DNA of 64,000 nucleotides, taken from positions 434,001 to 498,000 of the forward strand of contig NC_007766.1 of the NCBI RefSeq assembly GCF_000092045.1, in the 5' to 3' direction. The DNA comes from Rhizobium etli CFN 42 (GTDB taxonomy: Bacteria > Pseudomonadota > Alphaproteobacteria > Rhizobiales > Rhizobiaceae). This document shows positions 51,660 to 60,215 of this stretch, piece by piece (the stretch's first letter is position 1; every line of letters starts with the position of its first letter). The notes under the pieces are model-generated. The model had not been told where the DNA came from and did not search any database. It worked only from the letters and a program-made list of their open reading frames with translations. The translations under genes were made by a program, and so were the position numbers.

Positions 51660-52208
51660 TTAAAAGGTCGGTGGCGTGCAGGCGCTGATAACCTCGCAGG
51701 GCACCGGTCCGACGCAGCGGAACCGATGCGGGCGCCGGCTTTCGAAATAATAAGCGTCTCCCGGCCCAAGGATCCGCCGCTCGTCGTCGACCGTGACCTC
51801 GAGTCTTCCCGAGAGCACGATTCCGCCCTCCTCCCCTTCGTGAACAAGGGGAATTTTTCCGGTGTCGGCACCCGGCTGGTAGCATTCCTTCAGGATCTGC
51901 AGGCTGCGCCCGAACAGGGTTTCGCCGACCTGCTTGTAGGAAATGGCACCCTTGCCGATCTCCACCAGTTCTTGGGCGGCGTAAAAGGCCTTTTTCGGAC
52001 GCTCCGGTTCGAAGGCGAAGAATTCCGCCAGCCCGATCGGAATGCCATCGAGGATTCGCTTCAGAGCTCCGACCGAAGGATTGGAGGCATTCGATTCGAT
52101 CAGTGAGATCGTCGAATTCGGTACACCGGTGCGTTTGGCGAGCTCACGCTGGGAAAGCTTGTGAGCGATGCGCAGGTGGCGAAGGCGGCTGCCGATGTCG
52201 ACTGACAT
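51660..52208 (-). CDS. XRE-cupin regulator (PuuR type)
   Basis: A 182-residue repressor with an N-terminal helix-turn-helix (IGSRLRHLRIAHKLSQRELAKRTGV and PNSTISLIESN) and a C-terminal cupin (VHEGEEGGIVLSGRLEVTVDD and LGPGDAYYFESRRPHRFRCVG). This is the PuuR architecture used for polyamine and amino acid catabolism. ATG 52208 is preferred over the extended frame to 52271. It is divergent from the aminotransferase gene at 52351, with a 10-base inverted repeat in between, and probably represses that gene. Confidence 0.9.
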   Translation of the reverse strand: MSVDIGSRLRHLRIAHKLSQRELAKRTGVPNSTISLIESNASNPSVGALKRILDGIPIGLAEFFAFEPERPKKAFYAAQELVEIGKGAISYKQVGETLFGRSLQILKECYQPGADTGKIPLVHEGEEGGIVLSGRLEVTVDDERRILGPGDAYYFESRRPHRFRCVGPVPCEVISACTPPTF

Positions 52209-52262
52209 GATGGATCCGTTTGCGTTGTCCAGAATATCGCAAAACCTATCTTCTTCATTGTT

Positions 52263-52318
52263 CAATTTCAATAACTTGCATCACCGAAGAAAAGGACTTG
52301 TTTGAAAGATTGAAATTG
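52263..52318. promoter_or_regulatory. Operator-like inverted repeat upstream of the aminotransferase gene
   Basis: CAATTTCAAT (52263-52272) and ATTGAAATTG (52309-52318) are perfect reverse complements 36 bases apart, between the divergent XRE-cupin and aminotransferase genes. The spacing between arm centres is close to four to five helical turns. Binding by the XRE-cupin protein is the simplest reading. Confidence 0.5.
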
Positions 52319-52350
52319 CCATTCTCCAGGCGATTTCAAAGGAGGCCAGG

Positions 52351-53685
52351 ATGGACCAGATCAGCAAGACGAATGCGCCCGTACTCGAAAATTTCTGGAT
52401 GCCGTTCACCGCCAACCGGCAATTCAAGGCCGCGCCGCGCCTGCTGGCCGCTGCCGAAGGGATGTATTACACCGACGTCGATGGAAACCGGGTGCTGGAC
52501 GGCACGGCCGGGCTCTGGTGCTGCAACGCCGGCCACGGCCGCAGGAAGATCGCCCAGGCGGTCGAGCGGCAGCTTGCCACGCTCGACTATGCGCCGACCT
52601 TCCAGATGGGGCATCCGATCGCCTTCGACTTCGCCGCCAAGCTCGCTGCGAACGCACCGGGCGGCGCTAACGCCAAGCTCGACAGGGTCTTCTTCACCGG
52701 CTCGGGCTCGGAATCGGTCGACACGGCTCTGAAGATCGCCATCGCCTACCAGCGCGCCATCGGCCAGGGCACCCGCACTCGGATCATCGGCCGTGAAAAA
52801 GGCTATCACGGCGTCGGCTTCGGCGGCATTTCCGTCGGTGGCCTCGTCAACAATCGGCGGGTCTTCCCGCAGATCCCGGCCGATCACATGCGCCATACGC
52901 TGGATATCGGGCGCAATGCCTTTTCAAAGGGGCTTCCCACGCATGGCGTCGAACTGGCCGACGATCTCGAACGCCTGGTGCAGTTGCACGGCGCCGAAAC
53001 CATCGCCGCTGTCATCGTCGAGCCGATGTCGGGATCGGCGGGTGTTGTCCTGCCGCCGAAGGGATATCTGGAAAGGCTGCGCGCGACCGCCGACAAGTAC
53101 GGCATCCTGCTGATTTTTGACGAAGTCATCACCGGCTTCGGTCGTCTCGGCACACCTTTCGCGGTCGACTATTTCGGCGTCGTTCCCGATCTGGTCACCA
53201 CGGCGAAGGGCCTGACGAACGGCGCCGTACCCATGGGCGCGGTCTTTGCCAGCCGTAAGGTCCATGACGGACTTATGGTCGGACCCGATACTGCGATCGA
53301 ACTCTTCCACGGCTACACCTATTCCGGCCATCCGGTCGCTTGCGCCGCAGGGCTCGCCACCCTCGAAATCTACGAGGAAGAAGGGCTGCTGACGCGTGCA
53401 TCCGACCTGGCCGAATATTGGCAGGACGCCCTGCACTCATTGAAGGGCCTCGCGCACGTCGTTGACATCCGCAATCTCGGCCTGGTCGGCGCGATCGAAC
53501 TGGCGCCGCGTGACGGTGCTGCCGGAAAGCGCGCCTACGATGTCTTCGTCGACTGCTTCAACAAGGGGCTGCTGATCCGCGTGACCGGCGACATCATCGC
53601 TCTGTCTCCACCGCTGATCATCGAGAAGGAGCAGATCGACACGCTCGTCTCGACGCTTGGGGAGGCCCTGAAACGCGCGGCCTAG
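52351..53685 (+). CDS. Omega-amino acid:pyruvate aminotransferase
   Basis: A 444-residue class III PLP aminotransferase. It starts with ENFWMPFTANRQFKAAPRLL and has VLDGTAGLWCCNAGHG, as in beta-alanine:pyruvate aminotransferase. The PLP Asp is in LLIFDEVITGFGR and the Schiff-base Lys in TTAKGLTNGAVPMGAVF. It transfers amino groups from beta-alanine, 4-aminobutyrate or polyamine-type substrates to pyruvate, producing alanine. Alanine-linked genes (alanine racemase, dadA) lie downstream on the other strand. The AAGGAGG ribosome site precedes the ATG at 52351. Probably controlled by the divergent XRE-cupin protein. Confidence 0.92.
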   Translation: MDQISKTNAPVLENFWMPFTANRQFKAAPRLLAAAEGMYYTDVDGNRVLDGTAGLWCCNAGHGRRKIAQAVERQLATLDYAPTFQMGHPIAFDFAAKLAANAPGGANAKLDRVFFTGSGSESVDTALKIAIAYQRAIGQGTRTRIIGREKGYHGVGFGGISVGGLVNNRRVFPQIPADHMRHTLDIGRNAFSKGLPTHGVELADDLERLVQLHGAETIAAVIVEPMSGSAGVVLPPKGYLERLRATADKYGILLIFDEVITGFGRLGTPFAVDYFGVVPDLVTTAKGLTNGAVPMGAVFASRKVHDGLMVGPDTAIELFHGYTYSGHPVACAAGLATLEIYEEEGLLTRASDLAEYWQDALHSLKGLAHVVDIRNLGLVGAIELAPRDGAAGKRAYDVFVDCFNKGLLIRVTGDIIALSPPLIIEKEQIDTLVSTLGEALKRAA

Positions 53686-53696
53686 AGCATTTGCCG

Positions 53697-53726
53697 TCGG
53701 CGATCGGACGCTCGGTCCGTCGCCGA
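53697..53726 (+). terminator. Hairpin between the aminotransferase and convergent AraC genes
   Basis: TCGGCGA (53697-53703) pairs with TCGCCGA (53720-53726), and GGAC with GTCC inside, separated by a small internal loop. It begins 11 bases after the aminotransferase stop and 30 bases before the end of the convergent AraC gene, so may serve both. Confidence 0.5.
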
Positions 53727-53755
53727 TGGAACCGTCTGGGACGCCGAGGCGGAGT

Positions 53756-54760
53756 TCAGCGCTTCAGCGTCTGCGACGGCAGCTCGCCGAAACGCTTCTT
53801 GTATTCGGCGGCAAAACGCCCGAGATGGGTAAATCCCCATCTGAGCGCGACATCGGCGACAGCTGGTTTCGCACCGGGTTCGACGAGGTCTCGACGGGCG
53901 GCGACCATGCGGATTTCATGGAGATAGGCGATCGGAGTGGTGTTCCTGAACTGCCGGAAGCCCTGCTGCAACGTCCGAATGCTCACCTTGGCTGCCATCG
54001 CGATCTCATTCAGCGAGATCGGTTCCGTGATGTGCGCATGCATGAAATCGATGGCCCATTTCACATGGCGCGGAGCCGGCGCAGGCGCAGGAAGCGCCAG
54101 CTCGTTCGAATAGCGATGCGGAAAGGTCTCGAGAAGCAGGAAGATCGCCGCGTCGCAGAGCGCGCTGACGGCCAGCGGCGATTCCTGCAGCAGCCCGCCC
54201 CCGCCAAGTCCACGATACAGGTTCGCAACGAGTTGCCGCAACAACAGCCCCGGGCCAGCCGTCAGGTCGAAATGGGGAAGAAAACCGGCATCACCGGTGA
54301 TCGTTCGCTCGAACATATGCGTGAGTTGCCCGTTGATCCTCGCCTGATCGACGAATAAGCCGAGATGGCGGCGAGAGCCGAGCAGACGGGCGCCGGTGGC
54401 GCGACCCGCTCCCAGGATGGCGCCGCGACCCGGAACGGAATGGATCGGTTCCTGTCCGGCATCGAAGACTGCATTTCCCTCAACCGGCAGGAATATGATC
54501 ACTTTGCTGCTCGGCGCCTCCCGCCTGAGCGAGATTGCGCCGTCATAGGCGCAGTCGGCTATGGTCAGATCCCCCGCCGAGACGAAATTGCAGCGATATG
54601 CGATGGAGGAATTGGCTTGCGCGGCAGCCTTGATCGGAGAGGCCGATGTCGACAATATCTCCGAGAGGGCATCCGGGTCTGTTCCGCTGTATGCCGTTTC
54701 CCAAAATGACGAATTTTGCCCGGCCGGATAAGGGAGGGGCGCATCGGAACCAACGGACAT
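53756..54760 (-). CDS. AraC-family regulator with AraC_binding_2-type sensor domain
   Basis: A 334-residue regulator. The N-terminal half is the same cupin-like ligand domain type as in the protein at 32997. The C-terminal AraC domain (about 225-330) has LNEIAMAAKVSIRTLQQGFRQF and DVALRWGFTHLGRFAAEYKKRFGELPS. It lies 83 bases downstream of dadA on the same strand and converges with the aminotransferase gene; either could be its target. An inverted repeat at 54786-54814 upstream suggests its own promoter. Length and motifs are complete. Confidence 0.87.
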   Translation of the reverse strand: MSVGSDAPLPYPAGQNSSFWETAYSGTDPDALSEILSTSASPIKAAAQANSSIAYRCNFVSAGDLTIADCAYDGAISLRREAPSSKVIIFLPVEGNAVFDAGQEPIHSVPGRGAILGAGRATGARLLGSRRHLGLFVDQARINGQLTHMFERTITGDAGFLPHFDLTAGPGLLLRQLVANLYRGLGGGGLLQESPLAVSALCDAAIFLLLETFPHRYSNELALPAPAPAPRHVKWAIDFMHAHITEPISLNEIAMAAKVSIRTLQQGFRQFRNTTPIAYLHEIRMVAARRDLVEPGAKPAVADVALRWGFTHLGRFAAEYKKRFGELPSQTLKR

Positions 54761-54785
54761 TCACCACCTCACGATAATTTCCCAC

Positions 54786-54814
54786 GAGTATAGTTATTCT
54801 CTGGGATAATACTC
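54786..54814. promoter_or_regulatory. Inverted repeat upstream of the AraC gene
   Basis: GAGTAT (54786-54791) and ATACTC (54809-54814) with partly matching inner TTAT/ATAA form an imperfect palindrome in the AT-rich gap between dadA and the AraC gene, 26 bases upstream of the AraC start. It is a candidate operator or promoter element. Confidence 0.35.
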
Positions 54815-54843
54815 TTCTTTCTTTGCGCTACTTCGCCGGGATT

Positions 54844-56112
54844 TCACGCGTAGCGGCTGACCGCAAGATCCCGCGAATCGATCTCAGGGGTACGGGCGCT
54901 GACGAGGTCGCTGATGAGCCTTGCCGACCCCGTGCTCATGGTCCAGCCAAGGGTGCCGTGACCGGTATTGAGGAAGAGGCCGCCGATCTTCGTCGGGCCG
55001 ATGACCGGCGTTCCATCCGGTGTCATCGGCCGCAGGCCGGACCAGAAGGAGGCCTTGGACACATCGCCGCCGGGGAAGAGATCGGTGACGGAATGTTCGA
55101 GCGTGCTGCGGCGAGCGAGCCCGAGATCATTGGTATAGCCTGATATCTCTGCCATGCCGCCGACGCGGATGCGGTCGCCGAGCCGGGTGATCGCAATTTT
55201 GTAGGTTTCGTCCATGACGGTCGATTCCGGCGCGCGCGACGCATCGGTGATCGGGATGGTGAGGGAGTAGCCCTTGACCGGATAGACCGGCAGGCTGATT
55301 CCAAAGGGCTTGAGCAGCAGCGGCGAATAGCTGCCGAGGGCAACCACCACGGCATCCGCGTCCATGCGTTCGCGCTCGCGATCGGGATCGCGGTCGGTGA
55401 CAATCCCGCGAACGCGGCCTCCTTCGACATCCAGCGCCTTGATCGTCGTCCCATAGGCGAAGCGGACGCCAAGCGCATCGGCTTTGACGGCCAGCGCATT
55501 GGTGAATTTGAAACAGTCACCGGTCTCGTCTTTCGGCGTCAGAAGGCCGCCGACAATCTTGTCGCGCACGTGCTTCAGCGCCGGTTCGACCCGGATGCAG
55601 CCGTCCCGGTCCAGCACCTCATAGGGAATGCCGTCAGCGGCGAGCGCCTTGACGTCTTTCGCCGAGGCATCGAGCTGCTGCTGCGTGCGGAACAGCTGCA
55701 GGGTTCCCTGCATGCGTTCGTCATAGGCGATGCCGGTTTCGGCGCGAAGCTCGGCGAGCGCGATGCGGCTATAATCGGCAAGGCGCAGCATGCGGCTCTT
55801 GTTGATTGCATAGCGCTCGGAGGTGCAGTTGGACAGCATCCTCGCCATCCAGGAGAGCATGGCCATGTCCAATTTCGGGCGCAGGATGAGCGGCGCATGT
55901 TTCATGAACAGCCATTTCATGGCCTTCATCGGAATGCCGGGTGCCGCCCACGGCGAGCAATAGCCGAAGGAGACTTCGCCGGCATTGGCAAAGCTCGTCT
56001 CCAGCGCCGGCCCCGATTGCCGGTCGACGACGGTGACCTCATGACCTGATTTGGCCAGCTGATAGGCGGATGTGACGCCGACGATGCCGGCACCCAGAAC
56101 AATGACTTTCAT
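54844..56112 (-). CDS. dadA: D-amino acid dehydrogenase small subunit
   Basis: A 422-residue FAD enzyme that oxidises D-alanine and other D-amino acids to keto acids at the membrane, passing electrons to quinone. The FAD loop is [24 protein letters not shown] at the N-terminus, followed by [20 protein letters not shown], a DadA hallmark. The C-terminus has [28 protein letters not shown], cited as two adjacent motifs of the family. It lies 30 bases after the alanine racemase gene, so L-alanine is racemised and then oxidised by the two products. The pair is divergent from an Lrp-type regulator gene. Confidence 0.95.
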   Translation of the reverse strand: MKVIVLGAGIVGVTSAYQLAKSGHEVTVVDRQSGPALETSFANAGEVSFGYCSPWAAPGIPMKAMKWLFMKHAPLILRPKLDMAMLSWMARMLSNCTSERYAINKSRMLRLADYSRIALAELRAETGIAYDERMQGTLQLFRTQQQLDASAKDVKALAADGIPYEVLDRDGCIRVEPALKHVRDKIVGGLLTPKDETGDCFKFTNALAVKADALGVRFAYGTTIKALDVEGGRVRGIVTDRDPDRERERMDADAVVVALGSYSPLLLKPFGISLPVYPVKGYSLTIPITDASRAPESTVMDETYKIAITRLGDRIRVGGMAEISGYTNDLGLARRSTLEHSVTDLFPGGDVSKASFWSGLRPMTPDGTPVIGPTKIGGLFLNTGHGTLGWTMSTGSARLISDLVSARTPEIDSRDLAVSRYA

Positions 56113-56142
56113 GATTTCCTCAAGAACAATGCCGGCCGGCTC

Positions 56143-57276
56143 TCAGCAATAGTGCCTGTCGTAACGATCGCCCAAACCGGTTAGTATTTCGTAAGATATC
56201 GTTCCGGCATCGCCAGCCACGTCTTCGAGCGTCTGGTTGGGACCAAGCACTTCGACGAGGCTCCCGAGGCTCAGCGCCCCTTCGGGCAAAGCAGTGATGT
56301 CGACGGTCGCGCTGTCCATCGACACGCGCCCCACGATCGGCAGACGGGTGCCCTTGTGATAAACGGCGCCGCGGTCGCCGAGACTGCGCGGCAGGCCGTC
56401 GGCGTAACCGGCGGCAATGGTGGCGAGGCGGGTTTGGCTGCGCGTCACATACGCGCCGCCATAGCCGATCTTGGTGCCTGAAGGTACGGTGCGCGTCTGC
56501 ACGACCGCGACATCCAGCCTGAGGACCGGTTCCATCGGGTTCTTGCCGCCGGCATTCGGTGCGCCGCCGTAAAGGGCGATGCCCGGGCGGGCGAGCACAC
56601 CATGATAGGCATCGCCGAGAAAGACGCCGCCGGAATTGGCGAAGGAGATGTCGAAACCGGGAAATTCATCGGCAATGCGCGCCATCTCGGCAATCTGTTC
56701 GCCGTTCTGGCTGCTCTCCAGGTCGTCGGCGCAGGCCAGGTGGCTCATGATGAACAGGATTTCGACATTGGCGCCGTCGCGGATGGCTGCCGCCAATTCG
56801 GCTCTCTCTTCCTCGGGAAAACCGAGCCGCGACATGCCGGTGTCAAACTGCAGAACGGCCGGCAGGCTGCGCTTCAACCGGCGCGCCGTCTCCGACCATT
56901 GCCGCCACTGCGCGAGCGAATTGAGAACCGGAACGATGCCGCTTTCGGCGCAGGCGAGCTCGCTGCCGGGCTGCAAGCCGTTCAGCACGAATATCTGCGC
57001 AGCCTTAGCAAGAGCCGGCCGCAGCCTCACGGCCTCGACGAACTGGGCGACGAAGAAATGCCTGCAGCCCTGATCGTAGAGCGTTTGGGCGACCCGCTCG
57101 GCGCCGAGACCATAAGCGTCTGCCTTGACGACGGCGCCCGCGCGGACCGGCGCGAGCATCGATGCAAGCTTCGAATAATTGCGGCCGAGCGCGGCAAGAT
57201 CGATCGTCAGATAGCCCGTGGCTCCCTGCGTGATCGTAGCGGTGCGTCTGCGGGAAACCAAAATATCGCTATCCAT
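56143..57276 (-). CDS. dadX: Catabolic alanine racemase (DadX type)
   Basis: A 377-residue PLP racemase. The PLP Lys is in VVKADAYGLGAERVA near residue 50, and the second catalytic base Tyr is in IGYGGAYVTRSQ near 265. The C-terminal beta-domain has GRVSMDSATVDITALP. The ATG at 57276 with GGGG upstream is preferred to the GTG two codons earlier. The gene starts the dadX-dadA unit. Its product supplies D-alanine to DadA and possibly to cell-wall synthesis. Regulation by the divergent Lrp-type protein at 57401 is expected. Confidence 0.94.
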   Translation of the reverse strand: MDSDILVSRRRTATITQGATGYLTIDLAALGRNYSKLASMLAPVRAGAVVKADAYGLGAERVAQTLYDQGCRHFFVAQFVEAVRLRPALAKAAQIFVLNGLQPGSELACAESGIVPVLNSLAQWRQWSETARRLKRSLPAVLQFDTGMSRLGFPEEERAELAAAIRDGANVEILFIMSHLACADDLESSQNGEQIAEMARIADEFPGFDISFANSGGVFLGDAYHGVLARPGIALYGGAPNAGGKNPMEPVLRLDVAVVQTRTVPSGTKIGYGGAYVTRSQTRLATIAAGYADGLPRSLGDRGAVYHKGTRLPIVGRVSMDSATVDITALPEGALSLGSLVEVLGPNQTLEDVAGDAGTISYEILTGLGDRYDRHYC

Positions 57277-57400
57277 GTCCACCCCATCTCGATATCAGAG
57301 CTTATGAAATAATGAGCGAAATTGCCGACGATCTTGTCGCTTATTATTGCGCATACTGCATATAATTCGCATAATTAGCCGAGATGTGAAGGAAACCGTC

Positions 57401-57865
57401 ATGCCCGCCCTCGACACGCTCGACCGCAATATCCTCAGGCTGTTGCGTCTTGACGCGCGTATGAGCAACGCCAAACTCGCCGCCGAGATCGGCCTTTCGC
57501 CGTCGGCCTGCCTCAGACGCATCAAGATCATGGAAAAATCAGGCGTCATCCGCGGCTATACGGCGCTGGTGGATACCGGCAATGCGGATGACATGATCGC
57601 CGTGATTATCAACATCACCCTCGAACGGCAGACGGAGGATCATCTCGATCGCTTCGAAGCGGCGGTGCGTCGGCATCCGGAAATCCGCGAATGTTTTCTG
57701 ATGACGGGCGGATCTGACTACCTGCTGCGCGTGGAGGTTGCCAGTGCGGGCGAGTTCGAACGGATTCACAAGGAGATATTGTCGACCTTGCCCGGCGTCC
57801 TCCGGATTCATTCCAGCTTCTCGATCCGCAATGTTCTGGCGACGCGCACGCGGGGGAGGCGCTGA
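57401..57865 (+). CDS. Lrp/AsnC-family regulator, probable regulator of dadXA
   Basis: A 154-residue regulator: winged helix with LDTLDRNILRLLRLDARMSNAKL and GLSPSACLRRIKIMEKSG, then an RAM domain with ECFLMTGGSDYLLRVEVAS. It is divergent from dadX with a 124-base AT-rich gap that contains AATT-N5-AATT (57364-57376 region) and GCATA repeats typical of Lrp sites. ATG 57401 has GAAGGAAAC upstream. By analogy with DadR it activates dadXA in response to alanine. Identity as an Lrp-type protein is firm; the target is inferred. Confidence 0.9.
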   Translation: MPALDTLDRNILRLLRLDARMSNAKLAAEIGLSPSACLRRIKIMEKSGVIRGYTALVDTGNADDMIAVIINITLERQTEDHLDRFEAAVRRHPEIRECFLMTGGSDYLLRVEVASAGEFERIHKEILSTLPGVLRIHSSFSIRNVLATRTRGRR

Positions 57866-57882
57866 ACCGCCATCCGCTTAGC

Positions 57883-58650
57883 CTAGATCAACTCCAGCGC
57901 AGTGGCCTTGGCGACCGCCTCGCTCGTGGTGGCAACGGTCAGCTTCCGGCGCGCCGAGGCGAGATAGAGCTGCACCGCACTGATCGAAATGCACAACCGG
58001 GCGGAAATCTGCTTTGCCAGAAAGCCGCTGGCCGTCATCTCCAGACATTGCAGTTCGCGGCGCGACAAATGCGCAACATCCGCAATCTCCCTCATGCCGG
58101 CCAGCACCATGGCCCTGTCGTGGAGATGATGGGCGAGAAACTGGAGGTCGCGCATGCAGTCCATACGGAACTGCCGCCAATAGGCGTCGGGGTGATTGGA
58201 GGTCACGGTAAACAGCGATCGCTCCCCCTGAGGTCCCCGCACCGGCAGGGTAACGCCTTGCCGGCCGACACCGAAGGCCATCGCCTCCTTGAAAAAGCCA
58301 TAGGCTCGGCCTGAATCCCATTTTGATGCGGACCATTCCACGGGCAGGAAGCCGCGCCGGCCCAGACGCACGACCGGATCGATGCTGAAGTAGTCCCGGT
58401 CACGATATTGTTTCACCCACTCGGGCGGATAGGTCAGCATCAGCAATGGATTGCTGACCGTTGCCCCCGATGAACGGGTCACATGCAAAACCATATGCGA
58501 TATCGCATAGATGTGGCGGACTTCGTCCAGCGCTGTTTCCAGATCCTGCAATGTCGGCGACGCGGAGATCCGGTCCAGACAGTAGAAAAAACGAGAACTG
58601 CTCAGCATGAGATGGACTCGTGGTTGCGTTGTTTCATAACTGCTCGCCAT
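57883..58650 (-). CDS. LuxR-family acyl-homoserine-lactone-responsive regulator
   Basis: A 255-residue quorum-sensing regulator. The N-terminal AHL-binding domain has the conserved Trp, Tyr, Asp-Pro and Trp in PPEWVKQYRDRDYFSIDP and FLPVEWSA. The C-terminal GerE helix-turn-helix (about 190-250) has LSRRELQCLEMTASGFLAKQIS and ISAVQLYLASARRKL. All invariant positions for ligand binding seem present, so it is not an orphan of the ligand-blind kind. The luxI-type gene lies 119 bases upstream on the same strand. Which named rhizobial pair it equals (Rai, Cin, Rhi, Tra) cannot be told with certainty; Rai is possible. Confidence 0.9.
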   Translation of the reverse strand: MASSYETTQPRVHLMLSSSRFFYCLDRISASPTLQDLETALDEVRHIYAISHMVLHVTRSSGATVSNPLLMLTYPPEWVKQYRDRDYFSIDPVVRLGRRGFLPVEWSASKWDSGRAYGFFKEAMAFGVGRQGVTLPVRGPQGERSLFTVTSNHPDAYWRQFRMDCMRDLQFLAHHLHDRAMVLAGMREIADVAHLSRRELQCLEMTASGFLAKQISARLCISISAVQLYLASARRKLTVATTSEAVAKATALELI

Positions 58651-58769
58651 GGTAACATTTCCCGATTACCGAGAACAGCAGCTTTTTGTGGCAACCATGA
58701 CGCGACATGAAGAACAGGTCAAAGAACTCGCGAGATCCATCCTATGCTGGGCGGCGGACCGCGCTGAGC

Positions 58770-59408
58770 CTATCCCATGCCACCATTGACAGGGGCTCTG
58801 GCAGGATTGGGAGAGGCTTGCTCGAGAAGCCGGTACAGGTTGGCCCGCAGTGTCCGACAATTGTCCGCCGTCACATCCCATAGGCCAACATACAGCTTGC
58901 CGATCTCGGGCCGGGATCGGGCAAGCGGCATCGGCCTCCAGCCGATCCTTCGGTACACAGCAACCATCGCGGCGTCATAGACGCCGACAATGCTCTCGAT
59001 ACCGGTGTCGAGGGCAAGATCGCAAAGCCCGGAGAGCAGCTCCGTGGCGACTGCGCGCGATTGCTCCATGTGTCCGGCATGCGGATGAAGGCAAAAGCGG
59101 GTACATTCCCAGGTCGTCGGGCTATCGACGTCGATAGGCTGATCGAAGAAATGCCGGAACTCGCTTTTGAGCATCGTCGCTCCGGTGGTCGGCAGCAGGC
59201 GCAGCGAACCCGTCAGCGTGCCGGAAGGTCGTTGCGTGACGAGATAGACGGGATCTTCGGCCTCGTCATATCGGTCCCTCTCCCATTGATCACGGACATC
59301 GACCTGCCATCCCAGCCGATCGCGAAAAACGGCGGCGCGAGCCCGAAACATTTCATCGAAAGCACGTCGATCGGTCTCGAGCATGTCTTTGGTGAGTATC
59401 CGCAACAT
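58770..59408 (-). CDS. LuxI-family acyl-homoserine lactone synthase
   Basis: A 212-residue autoinducer synthase that makes an N-acyl homoserine lactone from SAM and acyl-ACP. The N-terminal active-site residues are visible in FRARAAVFRDRLGW (Arg, Phe, Trp) and YDEAEDPVYLV (Asp, Asp). The WECTRFCLHP motif carries the conserved Glu and Arg. It is cotranscribed with the luxR-type gene. A lux-box-like inverted repeat lies about 53 bases upstream of the start (59461-59482). The acyl chain length cannot be read from sequence. Confidence 0.93.
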   Translation of the reverse strand: MLRILTKDMLETDRRAFDEMFRARAAVFRDRLGWQVDVRDQWERDRYDEAEDPVYLVTQRPSGTLTGSLRLLPTTGATMLKSEFRHFFDQPIDVDSPTTWECTRFCLHPHAGHMEQSRAVATELLSGLCDLALDTGIESIVGVYDAAMVAVYRRIGWRPMPLARSRPEIGKLYVGLWDVTADNCRTLRANLYRLLEQASPNPARAPVNGGMG

Positions 59409-59460
59409 ATCCGTCCCTCCTGATGTGCTGACGTTTCACAACAGGAAGCCGAGCCGGAGC

Positions 59461-59482
59461 AATCTGGATATTTCACCAGGTT
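59461..59482. promoter_or_regulatory. Lux-box-like inverted repeat upstream of the synthase gene
   Basis: AATCTGG (59461-59467) and CCAGGTT (59476-59482) match as reverse complements at six of seven positions around an eight-base centre. Size and position upstream of luxI, between it and the divergent XRE gene, fit a LuxR-type site. It is imperfect compared with classical lux boxes. Confidence 0.45.
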
Positions 59483-59582
59483 GACCGGTGCTTGGCTTTG
59501 CCTTCCCCTTCCATAAGAAGTTTCTGATGTTCGTCGATCGGAAGCTCTTGGCAATTTGACGCAACAACGGGGAGGATTGTTG

Positions 59583-59927
59583 ATGACCCACGACATGGCG
59601 CGCGGCAGACGTATTCGAGAGGCGATATCTCGCGGCAAGTTCCGGAAAGTTCACGCCCTGGCAGCCGAACTGGACGTGTCCGTCGCCGCCGTCTCACGGT
59701 GGCAGAATGGCGGACATACTTCACTGGAAAGCGCCTGCGCGCTCGCCGATCTGCTGGATGTCTCCCTCGATTGGCTGCTGCTCGGGCGCGGCACGATGGA
59801 CTGGCATAGGAACAGCGCGATCTCCGCCGCGGAGTTGCAAATGGTTCTGGCGCTGCGCAACCGGTCTGCGGCAACACGGTCCAATCTCGTCGGGCTGGTC
59901 GAATCCATCCCGCCGGAGCACGCGTAA
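59583..59927 (+). CDS. Small XRE-family DNA-binding protein
   Basis: A 114-residue protein with one helix-turn-helix (about 12-60): VHALAAELDVSVAAVSRWQNGGH and ALADLLDVSLDWLLLGRG. The C-terminal 45 residues are helical. The ATG at 59583 has GGGGAGG upstream and is preferred over the TTG at 59556. It is divergent from luxI and shares its promoter region, so it may modulate quorum sensing or be a target of it. No phage genes are near. Confidence 0.87.
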   Translation: MTHDMARGRRIREAISRGKFRKVHALAAELDVSVAAVSRWQNGGHTSLESACALADLLDVSLDWLLLGRGTMDWHRNSAISAAELQMVLALRNRSAATRSNLVGLVESIPPEHA

Positions 59928-60161
59928 CGCCAGGCGCAATTCTCTAAGATTATTTGAGCTGAGCTCAACATCTTCAGGTTGATAAACGGCGGATCATCGG
60001 CAATCTTTCTAGTTAAAGGTTCAATTGCAGCGAGGGCAGACGGCAAGCACCCTGCCCTCCGCAGAGACCTTGTGTTCACTCTCGACACCCATTCGGCCGC
60101 AATATTTCGCTCATCCGGTCCGGAATATTTTGTCGATCTGGTCCCGGCAAGTCTCAACCGA

Positions 60162-60215
60162 TCTTGGAGTCTGTCAATGACAGTTGCGCTTTGGAGTCAG
60201 TCAATGACGGGTGCG
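60162..60215 (+). repeat. Tandem 27-base repeat carrying ribosome site and start codon of the GH15 gene
   Basis: Two adjacent 27-base units (60162-60188 and 60189-60215) agree at 22 positions. Each contains TTGGAGTC, then GTCAATGAC, that is a GGAG ribosome site followed by an ATG (60177 and 60204) in the same frame. Translation can begin at either, adding nine residues. Confidence 0.7.
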
